Below are positions 12,691 through 57,817 of a stretch of 64,000 bases of DNA, piece after piece. Made by a program: the position numbers and the translations under genes. Positions within the stretch are counted from its first letter, which is position 1. Each line of letters opens with the position of its first letter. The stretch lies in NCBI GenBank assembly GCA_037903475.1, contig JBAJFG010000368.1, positions 620,001 to 684,000 of the forward strand, given 5' to 3'. The notes below the pieces were generated by a model that did no database searches, was not told the origin of the DNA, and was given only the letters and a program-made list of their open reading frames with translations. This DNA comes from Ancylostoma caninum (lineage: Eukaryota; Nematoda; Chromadorea; Rhabditida; Ancylostomatidae).

Positions 12691-14222
12691 CTTTTCGCAC
12701 TGGGAAAACTCGGCCTTGCTTGAGCATTTCACATTTGTGACGCGACCTTTCCCGCTTCCTTGTTCATTTTTGTACTCTAACAAGCAAGTAGGAGATGTGC
12801 ACATGAGAAGTAGCAGAAGCTTGAACCGACCAAACCCATTCTCTTCCTTGTATGTCCAGGGCACAAATGGACATTAAGTTACATATTTTCAGTAGTTTTT
12901 CTTATTTAGTGATCAGGGGGACTACGATATTTGCGTAGCAGTCAAAAATCGGAAATCAGCCGGCATCTCAACTCCCTTTAAGTAAATTAAGTAGAAGTTC
13001 TTATGGCTCTCAAACTGCTTTTCGGAGATGCACTCCCCCTATCCCTGTCTACAACACCGCCTCACCAACATCAGTTACCAAAACGGCGATCCATCATCGC
13101 GGATCTTAAGGAGTGCAGAAGGGTATTTGAAAAGCAATCGTGGTTAAAAAATGGTTGATTTCTAGAGTTTTCGCCAATCATTTCTAGAGTCTTCGCCAAA
13201 CGTTGTCGTTTATTCTTCTTCACAAAAACTTAATGTATTTCGTGTTGGATTTATCGTTCTATCATTAAGTTCTTGTCTGGTATAATAACCACATTCTCCT
13301 GTGGAATTTCCTGCCCTCTTTTCCCACTATCGTCTTTCCAACTATTTTAGTAAGTGAAATGGGCTGCTGAGATTCGGCTGTCCACATCATTGACTGACGA
13401 AATCCATACTAAAAACCACGGAGGCTTCTTATATCCTATGATAATAGATTGTCGCAAAAGTCTGACCTGACCCACTTATCTTTGGGCATTATCGAATTTT
13501 TCGGGATTGTTCTGAATTTTCTATTAAACGTACGTAAAGGCTGCCACTACTAGTCTACTTATACATATCAAATTTTTCTCATCATTCTGTTGCAATTACG
13601 GCTGGAAAAATCGTACTCGATTTCAAACGCGTTCAATCGCTCCTGCCTCACGAACTGATGAAGCACAACATTGCAAGCGACTCGGCAAAAAAAAACATGT
13701 GATGTGAGAGGCGATTTGACTGTCTCATATTTCATGGGAATGGTTTGGTTCAGCAAATCAGAGAAGAAAACTGAGGCTTTGAATTGAGCACAAGAAGCAA
13801 TATGGTCGATTGTTGAACTAGATGACGAGCGCGCCCCCAGGAACGGAATGGAGGAAAGCATTATACCCGTAAATTTGTAGCCTTATACCCGTAAATTAGC
13901 AAAGGAAATTCACTGGTGTTACATGTGATAGCTTCACCTTTTCATTTTCGTTCACCAAGGAGCGACAAGGTATGAATCACCTCGTCCCTCATGAGCTGAC
14001 TGACCATCGGCTTCAGACACGTGCCTGAAATCGTTGCCTTTTGGATGAACTTCCACCTGGCTCTCCAATTTGGTTACCAGTAACTAGAGGTGAAAGTAAT
14101 GAGGAACCACATCATATCTCATCACACTCTGTTGTATTGTTGTGTTAGCTCATGTCACTTCTGAGGTACGGATTTTGAATTTCCATCAATTGATCGTCCA
14201 AAGTGGATGGCGTGTTCTGTAT

Positions 14223-14705
14223 TAGGTTGTTGCGAAAATAATTGCCGTTTTGGGGTGTGCTCCATCAAACTTTTCTCTTCTGCCCAATTTGAGCGACTTC
14301 ACCCAAGCTTATGTAATCTATTAGTAGTGCTTTTCCTCCTTTTTCGGATGCTGCTTGAATATTCTGGCTAGTTCTTTATTTTTGTGAGGTCGCGAACAAA
14401 TGATGAGCCGACGCGATTTTCGGCTGAATATGGTTAATGACTTGAAACTCGATCAGTCCTTGCCAGAGTTATGCGGTAATCCTGCGTTTGTTCTGATCTG
14501 GATTCGCCTTTTCAATAGGTAGTGGGTGATTGGATCGCGAATTTTTCTTCCGATCATTCTTTCTTCTTCCGTCGATTTTGATCGCCAAGGCAACCGTGGT
14601 CGCAATCGCAGGTTGTTCCCTTACGATCAAACGTTGAGGACAGCTTGAGGACAGCCATGGAACCTAAACCGGGTCCCACCATTTGGACCTTGAGGACAGG
14701 TATGA
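14223..14705 (+). mobile_element. 5' remnant of a second mariner family
   Basis: A TA is followed by GGTTGTTGCGAAAATAATTG, a mariner-like terminus that differs from the 11.4-kb element. About 170 bp inside, ATGATGAGCCGACGCGATTT encodes MMSRRDFRL, like mariner N-termini. Further down, strings resembling the WF.KFRSGD..LED and LR..VE regions occur in shifted frames. No matching right end was found, so the element is truncated near 14.7 kb. Confidence 0.55.
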
Positions 14706-15936
14706 GCGCTCACTGTAACAGATTTTCAAAACATTTGATCTCAATCGACATGACATAAAAAAGTGCGGAAGTGAACACACCATAATCTAACTCACGACCA
14801 GCGTCTCAACTACTGTGACAACTCTTCTAACTTAGTTTTTTTTTTCCAAAACACCACCCATTTCTAGACTGTGTTGTAGCCATAGATGGAGCTCGGTTCC
14901 TGTGCAATAGAAGGAAGCGTGAGCTCGTGTCGGCAGACACTTCCTCCCATCTCTAAGTTTTCCTAAACCAGATCTTTACACTAGGGAAGTTGCGTTAGGA
15001 TTTTTTTATGGTGTGTAATTCACTGCAGCCTGCAACACAACCAAACATTGAGAGCAGAGACCTAGCACTGCAATTTTGAGTTAGTGCCCGCAAATCTGCT
15101 ATAGATGCGATCGGCAGTGGTGAACAAAGCTGGTTTCTTCTTACTCCAGAGTAACGTTAAGCCACACATTCCAAAGTCACCCGCAGAAACTGATGCAGTA
15201 AGGCGTCGAGGACTTTGCTCAATGCCCTTATTCCTTAGAACATTATCCCACTGTACATTATTTTTCCAGATACAATCCTGCGACAGCAACAGATTGCTGA
15301 TCTGAAGCATGCTGAAACTGCTTTCCAAAAGTTTGCAAATTCTTGTGACCTCAGGTTTTGTTGAAGAGGCGTGCAATCCACGCTGAATTGTCGCGGAGGA
15401 TCTACCGAATTGAAAGTTCGTCAAACTGATGAGAAAATGGTATTTGAACCGAGTTGCAACACTTTGAACTGAAGGGTCCATTTCGGCAATTAATTTCGCA
15501 ACAACCGGATAAATATGTGGCCGATAAACATTTCTTCGAATTTTCTATTTGCAAACATTCATATTGTATGGCATGTGTAGTCATAAAATGAAAAAAAATG
15601 AATCGATGATGTATTGGAGATGCTACTGCAAATTAGTTCCTGTTAACACTGCTGAAAAGGCGGTGTTGAACGAGCTTTCTGCCACTTTCTTATTTTCCAG
15701 CATCAAATTTATGCACAGATAATTTAACTCAACATCACTTGTAAGGCCTGAAGATGCCTAAATCTTTAAAAAAGCAGTTCGCAGGGTACTGACTCACGGT
15801 CCCTGCTGTTTGAGTCTACAGTCTTCTTGCCTATTGAAATCTATTAAACAAAGCGTCTGCCAAATTCTCTCAGTGGCTCTTCTATTTCTACCTTCTATAT
15901 GGATAATCATATTATGAATAATCATAATGTATGAAT

Positions 15937-15942
15937 GATGTG

Positions 15943-15985
<43 letters not shown>

Positions 15986-15990
15986 ATAGA
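15937..15990. repeat. (AAAT)n microsatellite
   Basis: About eleven uninterrupted AAAT units. A shorter, impure tract of the same type is at 38938-38968. Confidence 0.95.
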
Positions 15991-16212
15991 AATGGTCCTT
16001 TAATAACTGTGAGCCAGCCCAGATTTGTCTGCTAATAAGGATATTGGCCGGTTCTGATATTTCCGTGGATCACGGTGAGCACGTGACGTTTCAGCAGAGA
16101 ACACCTTCTGTCGCCAGTAAAAGGCTTGTTTGACGATGCAGCTAAAAAGCAGTACCTCGAGCACTGATCTCTCACTTCTACAGGTCGATAAAGAAAGTGC
16201 TAATATCACCGC

Positions 16213-16264
16213 AGATATTATGAAATTTTCATCTTATATATTATGAAATTTTCACCTTATAATT
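16213..16264. repeat. AT-rich 27-bp tandem duplication
   Basis: TATTATGAAATTTTCATCTT and TATTATGAAATTTTCACCTT follow each other directly. Confidence 0.8.
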
Positions 16265-16479
16265 TATCATTGGTACATTTTCATGAAAGGTCAAACAGAC
16301 TACAAATTTTCTTCATCATTAGCATATTAAGAATACGCCAAAAAAAACCGCCACATCCTCAGGATACCGAAAGGAAAATTACAGGGTGGACCAAAGATAC
16401 GGTAACACCACGTGTTTTGTTCTGGAAGAAGTCCAACACAATTGGAAGCTCCTTCCCGGGCTTAGATTCATGACCGCGC

Positions 16480-17240
16480 GCACAAACCCTAGCCACAGTT
16501 TGGGCTAGCCAACCGCGTGGCTAGCCAAGCCGTGAGTTTGGCGGCGGAGTGATTCACGAAACTTTTAGAAGTGCGGTTCGCTAGCCAAGGATGTTCTGTG
16601 TGTGCCTGCGTACAAGTCAAGTTACAGTATCTTGAAAAGCTGCCACAACTCGCATTTTGCAAGCGCTTGATAAAAGCAACAACACGATATTGTAACAAAT
16701 GGAGACTGCACAGATTTAGAATTAATTCTTCCCAAAAGAAACGAAGAAGAACCGTAAAGACACCGCAAAAACTCACCTGATTCGATAAGATAAGATTCGA
16801 TAGTAAAGATTGCCTATGACAAGCAAATAGAGACTGCAAATATCTCTCTAGCGCTAAACTCGTCCATCAAAAGGAAAACTGAAATCAAAAAATATCCACA
16901 GTAGGTGCGCACATTCAAAAGGTGTTTGCACGGACAGAAACCAAATATGAATACATTCGGTTGAATTGTGTAGAACACCAATTGAAACTGCTTATCCATG
17001 CTATTTTTCTGAGAAATTATGCATGAATTCAATCACTTTGGAGCGTTTTGCAATTCTTTCATACTGTAAAAAAGTTTTACTGTATGTACGGACCATATTT
17101 ACGGGGCGTCTACTGTGCTAGCCACAGGTTAGGCTAGGCTAACCGTGCCGGCTACGTTGGTTTGGCTAGCCGAACCAAGGTTTGGGCAAGCCGGCGTCGT
17201 AATTCAAAAAAGTCACGCTAACTTGGCCATGGTTAGCGTG
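16480..17240. repeat. Two clusters of GGCTAGCC palindromes
   Basis: Around 16485-16590 and 17110-17235 the 8-bp palindrome GGCTAGCC and near variants (GGCTAGGC, GCTAGCCA) occur repeatedly, along with CAGTTTGGGCTAGCC / CAGGTTAGGCTAGG type strings. The two clusters may be the ends of a decayed element of about 0.75 kb. Termini are unclear. Confidence 0.4.
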
Positions 17241-18000
17241 GCGTGTCATGAATCTCAGCCTCGGACGTTCTCGCAGGACAGTCCTCCATCCCCAGGTTAC
17301 GTCTGGTTCGGGACAGGGAGAACAATATATTTTGGGATCTAGTGGTTTCATCGATTGGCCAGTCAAATGAACGGAACTTTCTTGACTGGATTAGTAGGGT
17401 TTCCTGAGAAATATGCTTGCTTAAAACCCCATATAAATTAGGATTATTTGAAAAAGCACTTGAAAAATGGGGGATCAATTTTAAGATCAATTTTAGCCCC
17501 CCCCCCCTACTTGCCTTGCGCGCTACAACCTGCGACTTCACTGAACGTCTCAGGGCCTGATTTCTAGCAGATGGAGGATATTCCCGGATGATGTGTTGTC
17601 TCTTGTTCACTGTGAGGCAGTGAACATGAATCATGTGACAATGTTCGAAATCACACTAAAATTCTTTCCCTGCTTCTCCCTTTTTTAACTGTATTTATGG
17701 CCCACCCCATACTAGTGTGAGATCTGTGAAAAAATAAAAGACTCACATGCCGGATGAAACAGCATAGGATCTAAGCCTACAGCTCATACTTCAGAAATGA
17801 GAGCAACTGCCAGTTTTTTACTCAAGCAAACAGGAAATGCTATTTTACTTTACCCACCCAAAAATCTATGCTTTTGTTAGCTTAGTTTACAGTGACAACG
17901 ATCCTATACGACAATTTTAGAACATCCGAAAATAAATGCCTCCTACTTTATGTCCACACATTAACCTTATTATTTTTTACTTTCGAGGTTTCTTGCAAGC

Positions 18001-18762
18001 TATTGGGTCGTTCGGAAAGTAATTGGGATTTCTAAGCGTTTCAGAAAAAGTTTATTCTCTCATAATGAAAGAGCATTAGTCAATGATATATTTTCCGTTT
18101 TGTTCGATTATCTTTTGCCATCTTTCTGGTAATTTCATGATTCCCTCTCGTAGAATTTCTGGTCTTTTTCGGCAAAAAAACCTCACTTGCTGCGTTAAGT
18201 GAATGTCCTTCAACTCATGTGACACCCGAACATCTAGCTTTTACCTGTCCGAGTCCCTTGATAAGCTCGTGAACTGTTCAGATGGATGCGTTGGTCTTCT
18301 CAGCCAGCTCTCGTACAGTTACATGATGGTTGGCTGCAATTAATGCCATAAACTGATCATCATCAAAGCCTACTGGCCGACCAGTACGTTGTCCATCTTG
18401 AAGTGAAAAATTGCCGGAACGAAATTTTGTGAACAGTTGTCACTGGTGCTCCGTGATAATCCGTGATAAGGCATTAACACCACATGTTCTACATATATCG
18501 TGGAAAGCATCAACAGCTCTTTTGCCACTATGGAAGTAAAAACGCGAAATGTACCGAAAATGACCCTTCTGGCACTCCATGTTTAAATTAATCATAAAAA
18601 TGCGAAAGGAAATGAAAATTGCGCACTTTTCTCAAACAGAAACACATATAACTTCTTGTAATATATATCAAATGAAAACGAATAATAATGACAAAAACCT
18701 TCCAAAACTAGCGTTTAAAAATTTTGTTTACGAAAAGCTCGATTACTTCCCGAACAACCCAG
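18001..18762 (-). mobile_element. Internally deleted mariner derivative (about 760 bp)
   Basis: The left end TTGGGTCGTTCGGAAAGTAA (after TA at 18001) and the right end ATTACTTCCCGAACAACCCA (ending 18761) form inverted termini. On the minus strand the transposase N-terminus (from about 18580) is followed almost directly by the C-terminus (stop at about 18077), so the catalytic core is missing. The terminus sequence differs from the other mariners in the window. Confidence 0.8.
18077..18580 (-). pseudogene. Deleted mariner transposase: N-terminal DNA-binding part fused to C-terminus
   Basis: Reading the minus strand from a Met at 18580, the frame gives MECQKGHFRYISRFYFHSGK, then QLFTKFRSGNFSLQDGQRTG and RPVGFDDDQFMALIAANHH, then VTVRELAEKTNAS: a clear mariner helix-turn-helix region with its usual KFRSGNFSL...D...RTGRP motif. 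After about two thirds of the element it ends with ERWQKIIEQNGKYIID and a stop, the usual mariner C-terminus. The DD34D core is absent and in-frame stops occur, so it cannot catalyse transposition; the termini could still have been mobilised by a full-length relative. Confidence 0.8.
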
Positions 18763-19200
18763 AAAATGCATATTCTAGATCGCAGCGAACCATCTCCTCA
18801 TGAACGGCACAATATATGCCTTTTTTCTGAATCATCAACAGTACAATTTGTGATAAGTCATGCACTTTTCTTTTTTGTGGTCCACTACACAGTTCTGGTC
18901 CTCTCTTGCCTATGAATCTGTGTTTTCAAACCGATTATAATAATGGTATGAGAAATGTTGGTTACGTAGTGGACATATTGAATGAAGATGGGGATCTAAT
19001 GGATCCAGTGGTTTATTTCACGCCTACCCGTACTCTTCGTCATGGTGGACGTGGGTCAGACCTATGACAGCGTGGTAGTATGTATCTTCGCATTTTCACC
19101 TCTATTCGGACGGGATACGGTGAGCAAGACTTTCGGAATCGCCATTAAATATCAGTTTCTACGTACACCAAGACATGAGCTACAGTTAGCCACAGACATA

Positions 19201-20750
19201 CAGTAGCGAGCAAAAAGATTGCAACTTTTGGTTTCTCTTCTGTAATTTCTTTCAAAGCAGAGCATGAAGGCTCAAATTTTTAGGGGAATTGTAGATACTC
19301 ATGCGAGATAGGAAGAAGTTAAAACTTCCTCACCCCGCAGGCTCTATATTTTTTAAGGAATTTTTTTTGCAGAGGTCGAAATCTGTGATTTGGCACCATA
19401 TGCAAAGTCTTTCAAAGTGTCGTCTATTGCTGATATCGGGCTCCGAATTTTTTGCTTGCATAAGATTCAACATGCATTTGTCAGGAAATGTGCATGTGGT
19501 GACTGCTGGCTGACATTTGCGAAAACTATGTGAAGTTAGTTTAACACTGATGTTTTATGGATGTTTTTGCCTCTCTGGCGCCATCTATCAGCTTTACTTG
19601 AAGGGAAGAGATGCTGATGATCGTTCCAAGAGTTTAGTTACATGTGCTAGAATTTAATAGATTTCTTTGCTCCCTCGGGATTCCAAAACATTCCGGATAG
19701 TTGCAATGCAGCCAATTGTGCATATCACGGAAAATAAGTTTTGAAATTTTTTCTGTACCGGAAGATACCTGAGCGATCCCATGAGTAATAAAGATGCTCC
19801 AAGATTCCTGGAATATTGCCGTTTACATGGCCACTCATGCCGCCTTGAATTTATCGAGGCAGGACTACTCGCAGTGAGGAGTGTTTGTCAGTAGCAGGAG
19901 TGGGTGTGCTCCTTTGCTCCCCACACGAGTTTTCAAACTTCGCCTAGAATCTTTTGTTTTGGGAATGTCTCATTCGATTGAATTCATCCAATTTTAACTA
20001 AAATAGCCGGTTTTTATCATGGCAGGACACAGTGTCCCACTTCGGTGGTGTCTCGTACAGTTCATTGCAATTTAGCAAAACCTACCTCATCGAATCCAAG
20101 GCAACATGAGTCTACATATACACAGCAATATTCTAGAACTCTCGGAGCATCTTTAGCACTCATGAGACCGTTGGGCTATCTTCCTTCTCGAAACAGAAAA
20201 ATTTTCAAAACTTATTTTCCGTGACGTGCACAATTGGCTGCATTGCAACTAGCTGAAATATTTTGAAATCCCGAAGGAGCAACGAAATGTATTAAATTCT
20301 AGCACCTGTAATTAAACTTTTGAACCATCAGCAGCATCTCTTTCTTTCGAGGAAAGCTGATAGAGGTAGCAAGAGAGGCAAAAGCATCCACAAAACATCA
20401 CTGTTGAACTAACTTCACATATTCTTCGCAAACGTCTGTCAGTAGTCACCAGAAGCACATTTCCTAATAAATACGAGTTGATTCTTATGCAAGCAATCAA
20501 TTCGGAGCCCGATATCAACAATAGACGACATTTTGAAAGACTTTGCGTGTGCTGCCAAATTACAGATTTCGACCTGTGCGAAAATGAAATTCTTAAAGAA
20601 CGTAAAATAGGCAAGGTGAGGAGTTCCTACATTTCTTCTATCTCGCATGAATCTACGACTCTCATAAAAATTTGAGCCTTCTCGCTCTGCTTTGAAAGAA
20701 GTTATAGACAAGAAACCAAAAGTTGAAATCTTTTTGCTCGCTACATACTG
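19201..20750. mobile_element. Tc1-like fold-back element, copy A
   Basis: A TA at 19199-19200 is followed by CAGTAGCGAGCAAAAAGATT; the same terminus occurs inverted at 20750, again beside TA (with a 3-bp interruption). This resembles the Tc1 terminus, CAGT plus the shared CAAAAAGAT and CTTTTGG parts. Homology between the ends continues for several hundred bp on each side, so the element is a large palindrome of 1.55 kb. Both arms carry a decayed transposase fragment reading inward (GCFCLSG..YQLYLKGRDA, then VAMQPIVHITENKF), which fits the GG.VMVWGCF and QDN.P.HT blocks of Tc1-type DD34E transposases. Confidence 0.8.
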
Positions 20751-21696
20751 TACATAGATGTGAGAATTTTTTGGATCCCACCAACTCTATGTTTGCAACG
20801 TTCCGATGGATTTCACAATTGTAGGAATTACCGCAGGTAGAGCTCAAAGCAGGATATTCAAAATTAATGTGTACTAAAGCGACGGAAAGATCAGAAGACG
20901 GACATAAACATAAACACTAGGTGTGGTAACAACGCTGTGCGTTCAGAAGGCCTGTGGGATAATTCATTTTAGATGAAAGTGTATGCGAAAAATCACTCTG
21001 TTACTCTAAATGTACAATACTTCATGAGCGTGGATAGATGTACTACTGGTAGATACGTATGAACGCTTTTGACACCTTTAGCTTCGAAAAATGTATAACT
21101 GAAAAAGGCTACGACTTTCGCCAAGGTTGTAAATGTTTCAAAAGTGTAAACATTATTTTGAAACAGCTCGTATTTTAGGGGTTCGCAGGTGGGATGCAGG
21201 AACCACAAGGTTTGTGGAGGATGCACAGTTCAAAGAATTTGTTGTATTTTTGATTGACATCAGCAACACAGAACTGCTGACTTTATTCAAGAATGGAGTG
21301 GCTAGCATTGTTGGGGATTTCAAGAAGCAACGTCTGCGTTGGATCGCTTTCTGGGAGGTGTTTTGGAGTAGTTCACTTGTGCATGCTTGGAGAAGTGGCT
21401 GAAGAAGCTTTCTTAAGACTGCTTTCCATCTCTATCTAATTCACAAGAGTTGGCTCTCAGTGTTTCTAGGTCCTTGCTTCGTTTCGGTTCTTTTGAATTC
21501 TTGAAGATTTAGCTTACGAACGAATAGGGGGTCGCCCAGCGCTAAAATGCGCATCCTCTCTGGGATCTATGCCTTCCGTAGTTTCTCGCAAAAGTCTTCG
21601 CTCGTTTATTAGTACAGGAACAAAAGAGGAACAAAAACAAGCAATGCAATTATTTCAACAGCACCGTGCAGCTCATTTTCCAAAGTAAATTGTGAC

Positions 21697-22166
21697 CTAA
21701 ACAAGGAATGACAGGGAGATCCGACAACTCGTACTGAAATTTACACTGCCAAATGCAGTTTTCGATACTGATCTCAAATCCATTTTCCTTATCCGCTGCG
21801 GAGCTCTCTGTGAAGAATTACGTAGCATGGTTTCGGCTAGTCTAGACCGGCCAACTCTGACTTCTGAGTTATATGTATTCTGTTGAAAATGTGCGCGGAA
21901 GCTATTTCAAACTTGTCAGCTAATCGAAATTGATTAATACTTCCAAAATTCGCATAAACCCTGTAAGTTCCCGCGTTCTTTTGGGAGAATATATCCAAGA
22001 AGTCAAATTTTGGCTGCCTGGAGCTATAATCATGCCAAGTAACTCTTCAGAGAGAACTTCGCAGAAGATAAGAAAGACGGGTTTGAGCAAAACGGCACTA
22101 AAAATTACATTTGATTGTATACATTCTGTTGCGTGTTGTCGGACCCCCCTAATAGCCTTCCTTGGC
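21697..22166. mobile_element. Palindromic MITE-like element, copy 1
   Basis: The left half contains ATCCGACAACTCG followed by a stretch with CTTATCCGCTGCGGAGCTCT, and the right half carries the same sequence inverted, ending GTTGTCGGACCCCC at about 22150. The outer tips (AACAAGG... and ...CCTTCCTTGG) are less well preserved. The element is about 470 bp and noncoding. A clear relative is at 30741-31200. Confidence 0.7.
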
Positions 22167-22199
22167 AAGCAATGGACGCTATTTGATGAGCTTCATCTT

Positions 22200-24993
22200 G
22201 CTTCATAGTCATTTTCCTAACAAACCCACTAGTTGCTATTAATTATTATTTCAATCAAAACTGTTTATTCTGTTGTTTATTCCAATTCTGCAAGGTCCAC
22301 ACAAAAAGTCAGATATCCTCGCTGCTGTTCTGGTTGTCAGCGACGAAATGATCATTTGCCGATGACCACCTAATTCAAATATCCTTGCTGGAACACTGCT
22401 GGTTTTGCTTGCATTTTTAATGAGAGATGATTGTAAATGAGCTGATCATTAGATCATCTGCTCAGTCTTTCCCAGATGGTGAGTTACAGCAGGTTCAAAA
22501 GGTGTTCGATCTAGATGACATTTGTTTCTTTACAATATTTATACCATACGGTGTACCGCTATGTGTTGCAAATACTGCAAATAAACAAACATTATGTAAG
22601 TGCATGTATGAAGAAGTTAAATTTGAATGTGGAAAAATGAGAATTCGAGAATTATCAAATAGTTTCTAACCGGACCCAAGTAAGTGAGTCATCTCCGCTT
22701 TCTCTACAGATATCTTTGCTACGTAGGTGTTGCAGTTATAAGTACTTAATAGCAGAACCAGTATGGAGCGAACAACCATGATCCCCTCACCCAATCATCC
22801 TTCCTCTTCCACATTCTTCTCTCACTAGACAAGAGAAAATATTCTTTTCGCATGAAACATCTGTTGATCGCAAATTTATTCTCAGTGAACCTAAGTAGGA
22901 AAGCATAACCATGCTATTGCAGGTATGTACTCCTTGCGAACGAGGAGTGGCAGTGTGGAGCGAAATCCCGCTCCTAGCACCGTCAGGTCGACGTACGCAC
23001 CCAGGGACACGGTATTTATTTTTCGCATTCTCGCAAGATTTTATTGTTTCCTTTAATATTCTGCACCGGAAAAATAACAGCAAGGACACCTAGTAATTAA
23101 GAGGAGCAGCCACGAACTCCAAAAAAAATCCTAAAGATGTGTATTCAGTACAATAAGCAGGGCCTATGCTACTATAAGAGTCGACGAAGAATCATCCATC
23201 TTCACATAAAGCTGTGAGCCACGGAGATTTATTTTGAAAATCTATTCCAAATATTGTTGGGCATGATGTGCCTGCTGAATCTTCTGTATCTATTTACATG
23301 AGCCGCTATCTGGCCTTTTCTATCCCGCCCTCTATTTTAATTTCACCTTGTTTCCGGAAGCCTATAAGTGGCTCACGTGGAAAAGCTCAAGTTAAAATCA
23401 AGTAGTTTCGAGTGTACTCGACTGATTACCTAATTCTAAGGAAAGCGTTGTAGAATCACCAGAAAATATTTCAAATTCTATGGATAATCAGGGAATTCCC
23501 TCGGTGTTTTTAATTTCTACTTTCACTTAAATTAATGAAATCCATCTGGGATCGGAACTGCTAGATTTGTAACGAATCCTTCCTTATGTCCAGTTTTTTT
23601 TTCTGAAAATTTTACACACCACCCATGAGTTTTGAGAGGAGTACCAGGAAATTACAAAAGGGATCTCCTTTGAACTCTCGAAATATAGTGGAGTCCAGGA
23701 ATTTTGAGGTAAAATTCGCCAAAATACAAAAGCTTTAAGGATTTCTAGCCCTTCTGTGAAATCCTATGGAAACATCAATATTTCCAGCCGAAAACTCTGT
23801 TTCTTCTACACATTTCAGTGCAAAATTTCCCGAATCCTATCACTTTCCCACGAGAAAATGCATCCTTTTTTTACGACCCATCTAATTAAGACCTTTCTGT
23901 ATTAGTAAGTTTTAAGAGTTACGCCGAATAAAGTGTTCAAGTGAGAACGATTCCATTACATTTGAACACTGAGTTCAGGCATGAAAGATAACAGGGATAG
24001 AATATTGGAACATGAGAATAATTTGGACGAAAATTATAGAATATTGGTACCTTGGTCAGTGATGATAGCGCAAAACAGTGTTATCAGGGTCATTCATTTA
24101 CGACGTACAACGTAACGTGGGTCTGAAGCTTTTTTCATGGATGCATTAAGAGTTCAGAATACGAAAACCAATGGGTTAGGTAACTCAAACTATATACAAA
24201 AACGTAGCAGTTTTTGGCAGAATTAGACCCCAGAATTATCCTACAGCCAAAGAAACGCGTCTTTTCCATTTCGCAGTTTCCTTTGATTCCGTCAATGCAT
24301 CAATCTTGAATCTGTATGTAGAATGGTATACTCACATCTGCACGACATAAAATTCGTACTGCTCCCGTAAAAGTGACTAAAGCATGAATAGTCCTATAGC
24401 AATAGCGTTGAATCGGGCAGAATTTGAATTTCTTAGGAAGTTTCTCGCTAAATAGGCAAAAAAGTGCGAGAACTTTGGTAGGAAAATGCGAACCCGCAGG
24501 AACATAGAACCCTTCTCGGATGTTCGAGTCTCGCAGAAATTTACTCCTTCCTGTTCCTCAGCATCGATCGGTTTTTACCAACTTACAGAACAGTTCCTGA
24601 GAACTAGGGAGATGCGATTCCTGAGGCATGTGAGCCGACTGATTGATGGATAAAAACAGAAAACCTTCACTGGTCTCGAATTTTTCTCAAAAACTCTAAC
24701 CCGACATTTTTTTCATGGCAATCTTTTACCTAGTTAAACAAAATACTTACCACACCGTGACGTGTGCGAGTTGGCAGTGAATGCTCGTGCCGATAAAACT
24801 GAAAAAATCGGCGGCGTTCGTCGGAGCGCATGGCTGTCGGCCGCCCATGGGCCAAGCAGCCAAAGCCAGCTCCACCCCTAACAGCCGCTGTTTACCGGGC
24901 ATTTTCACTCTTATTAAGCCGATCCGCACTCTATCCGGCCCACCTTGCTCTTCGACGACCCACATATGTCTCTACTTGATTATCCTTTTACAG
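22200..24993. other. Upstream region of the large gene; start not found
   Basis: The missing 5' exon or trans-splice site of the large gene should be here or further left. I saw no ATG exon with a donor in the right phase that I could defend. Sequence is AT-rich with short open frames only. Confidence 0.4.
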
Positions 24994-57495
<32,502 letters not shown>

Positions 57496-57684
57496 AAGTG
57501 TCCAAAGCTCATTCATGTCATTATACATTTGTTGAACTGTTTGTACAAAGTAAATTATTGATTGCTCTATTGTTTCTTTGAAAGCTGATACATTGTACGG
57601 ACACATATCTTTAAACAAGCTCCGGATGCCGCGTTATTCTTTCAGCGAATAGGAATTTGTGGTTGCCCTCTCAGGCACTTTTAC

Positions 57685-57800
57685 AGGACCGCCCGCACAC
57701 CCTTCTTCATGTCAGAGGACCGCCCGCGCACCCCTCATTTTCTTAACAGACCGCCCGCACACCCCTCCTCATCTTAGCGGACCGGCCGCGCTCCCTATTT
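57685..57800. repeat. Degenerate tandem repeat of a GGACCGCCCGC unit
   Basis: Four units of about 37-40 bp, each starting with (G/C)AGGACCGCCCGC(G/A)CACCCC or a variant, follow the stop codon of the large gene by about 190 bp and end about 20 bp before fold-back copy B. They are much more GC-rich than the surroundings. Confidence 0.8.
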
Positions 57801-57817
57801 TGTAAGCGGAGCAGCTA

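Noticed and set aside
15062..15584. Minus-strand open frame of 139 codons, considered as a Tc3-like transposase fragment
   Set aside because: A loose resemblance to the W.NV..DE region was considered, but no catalytic motif or terminal repeats could be shown. A profile search against Tc1/mariner transposases would decide.
21133..21402. Plus-strand open frame of 89 codons with a hydrophobic, protein-like peptide
   Set aside because: It lies isolated between repeats, without splice partners or homology I can name.
24781..24993. In-frame ATG and 71 open codons directly before the first exon
   Set aside because: The peptide is unlike the rest of the protein and the TTTTACAG at 24993 is a good acceptor, so this is more likely intron.
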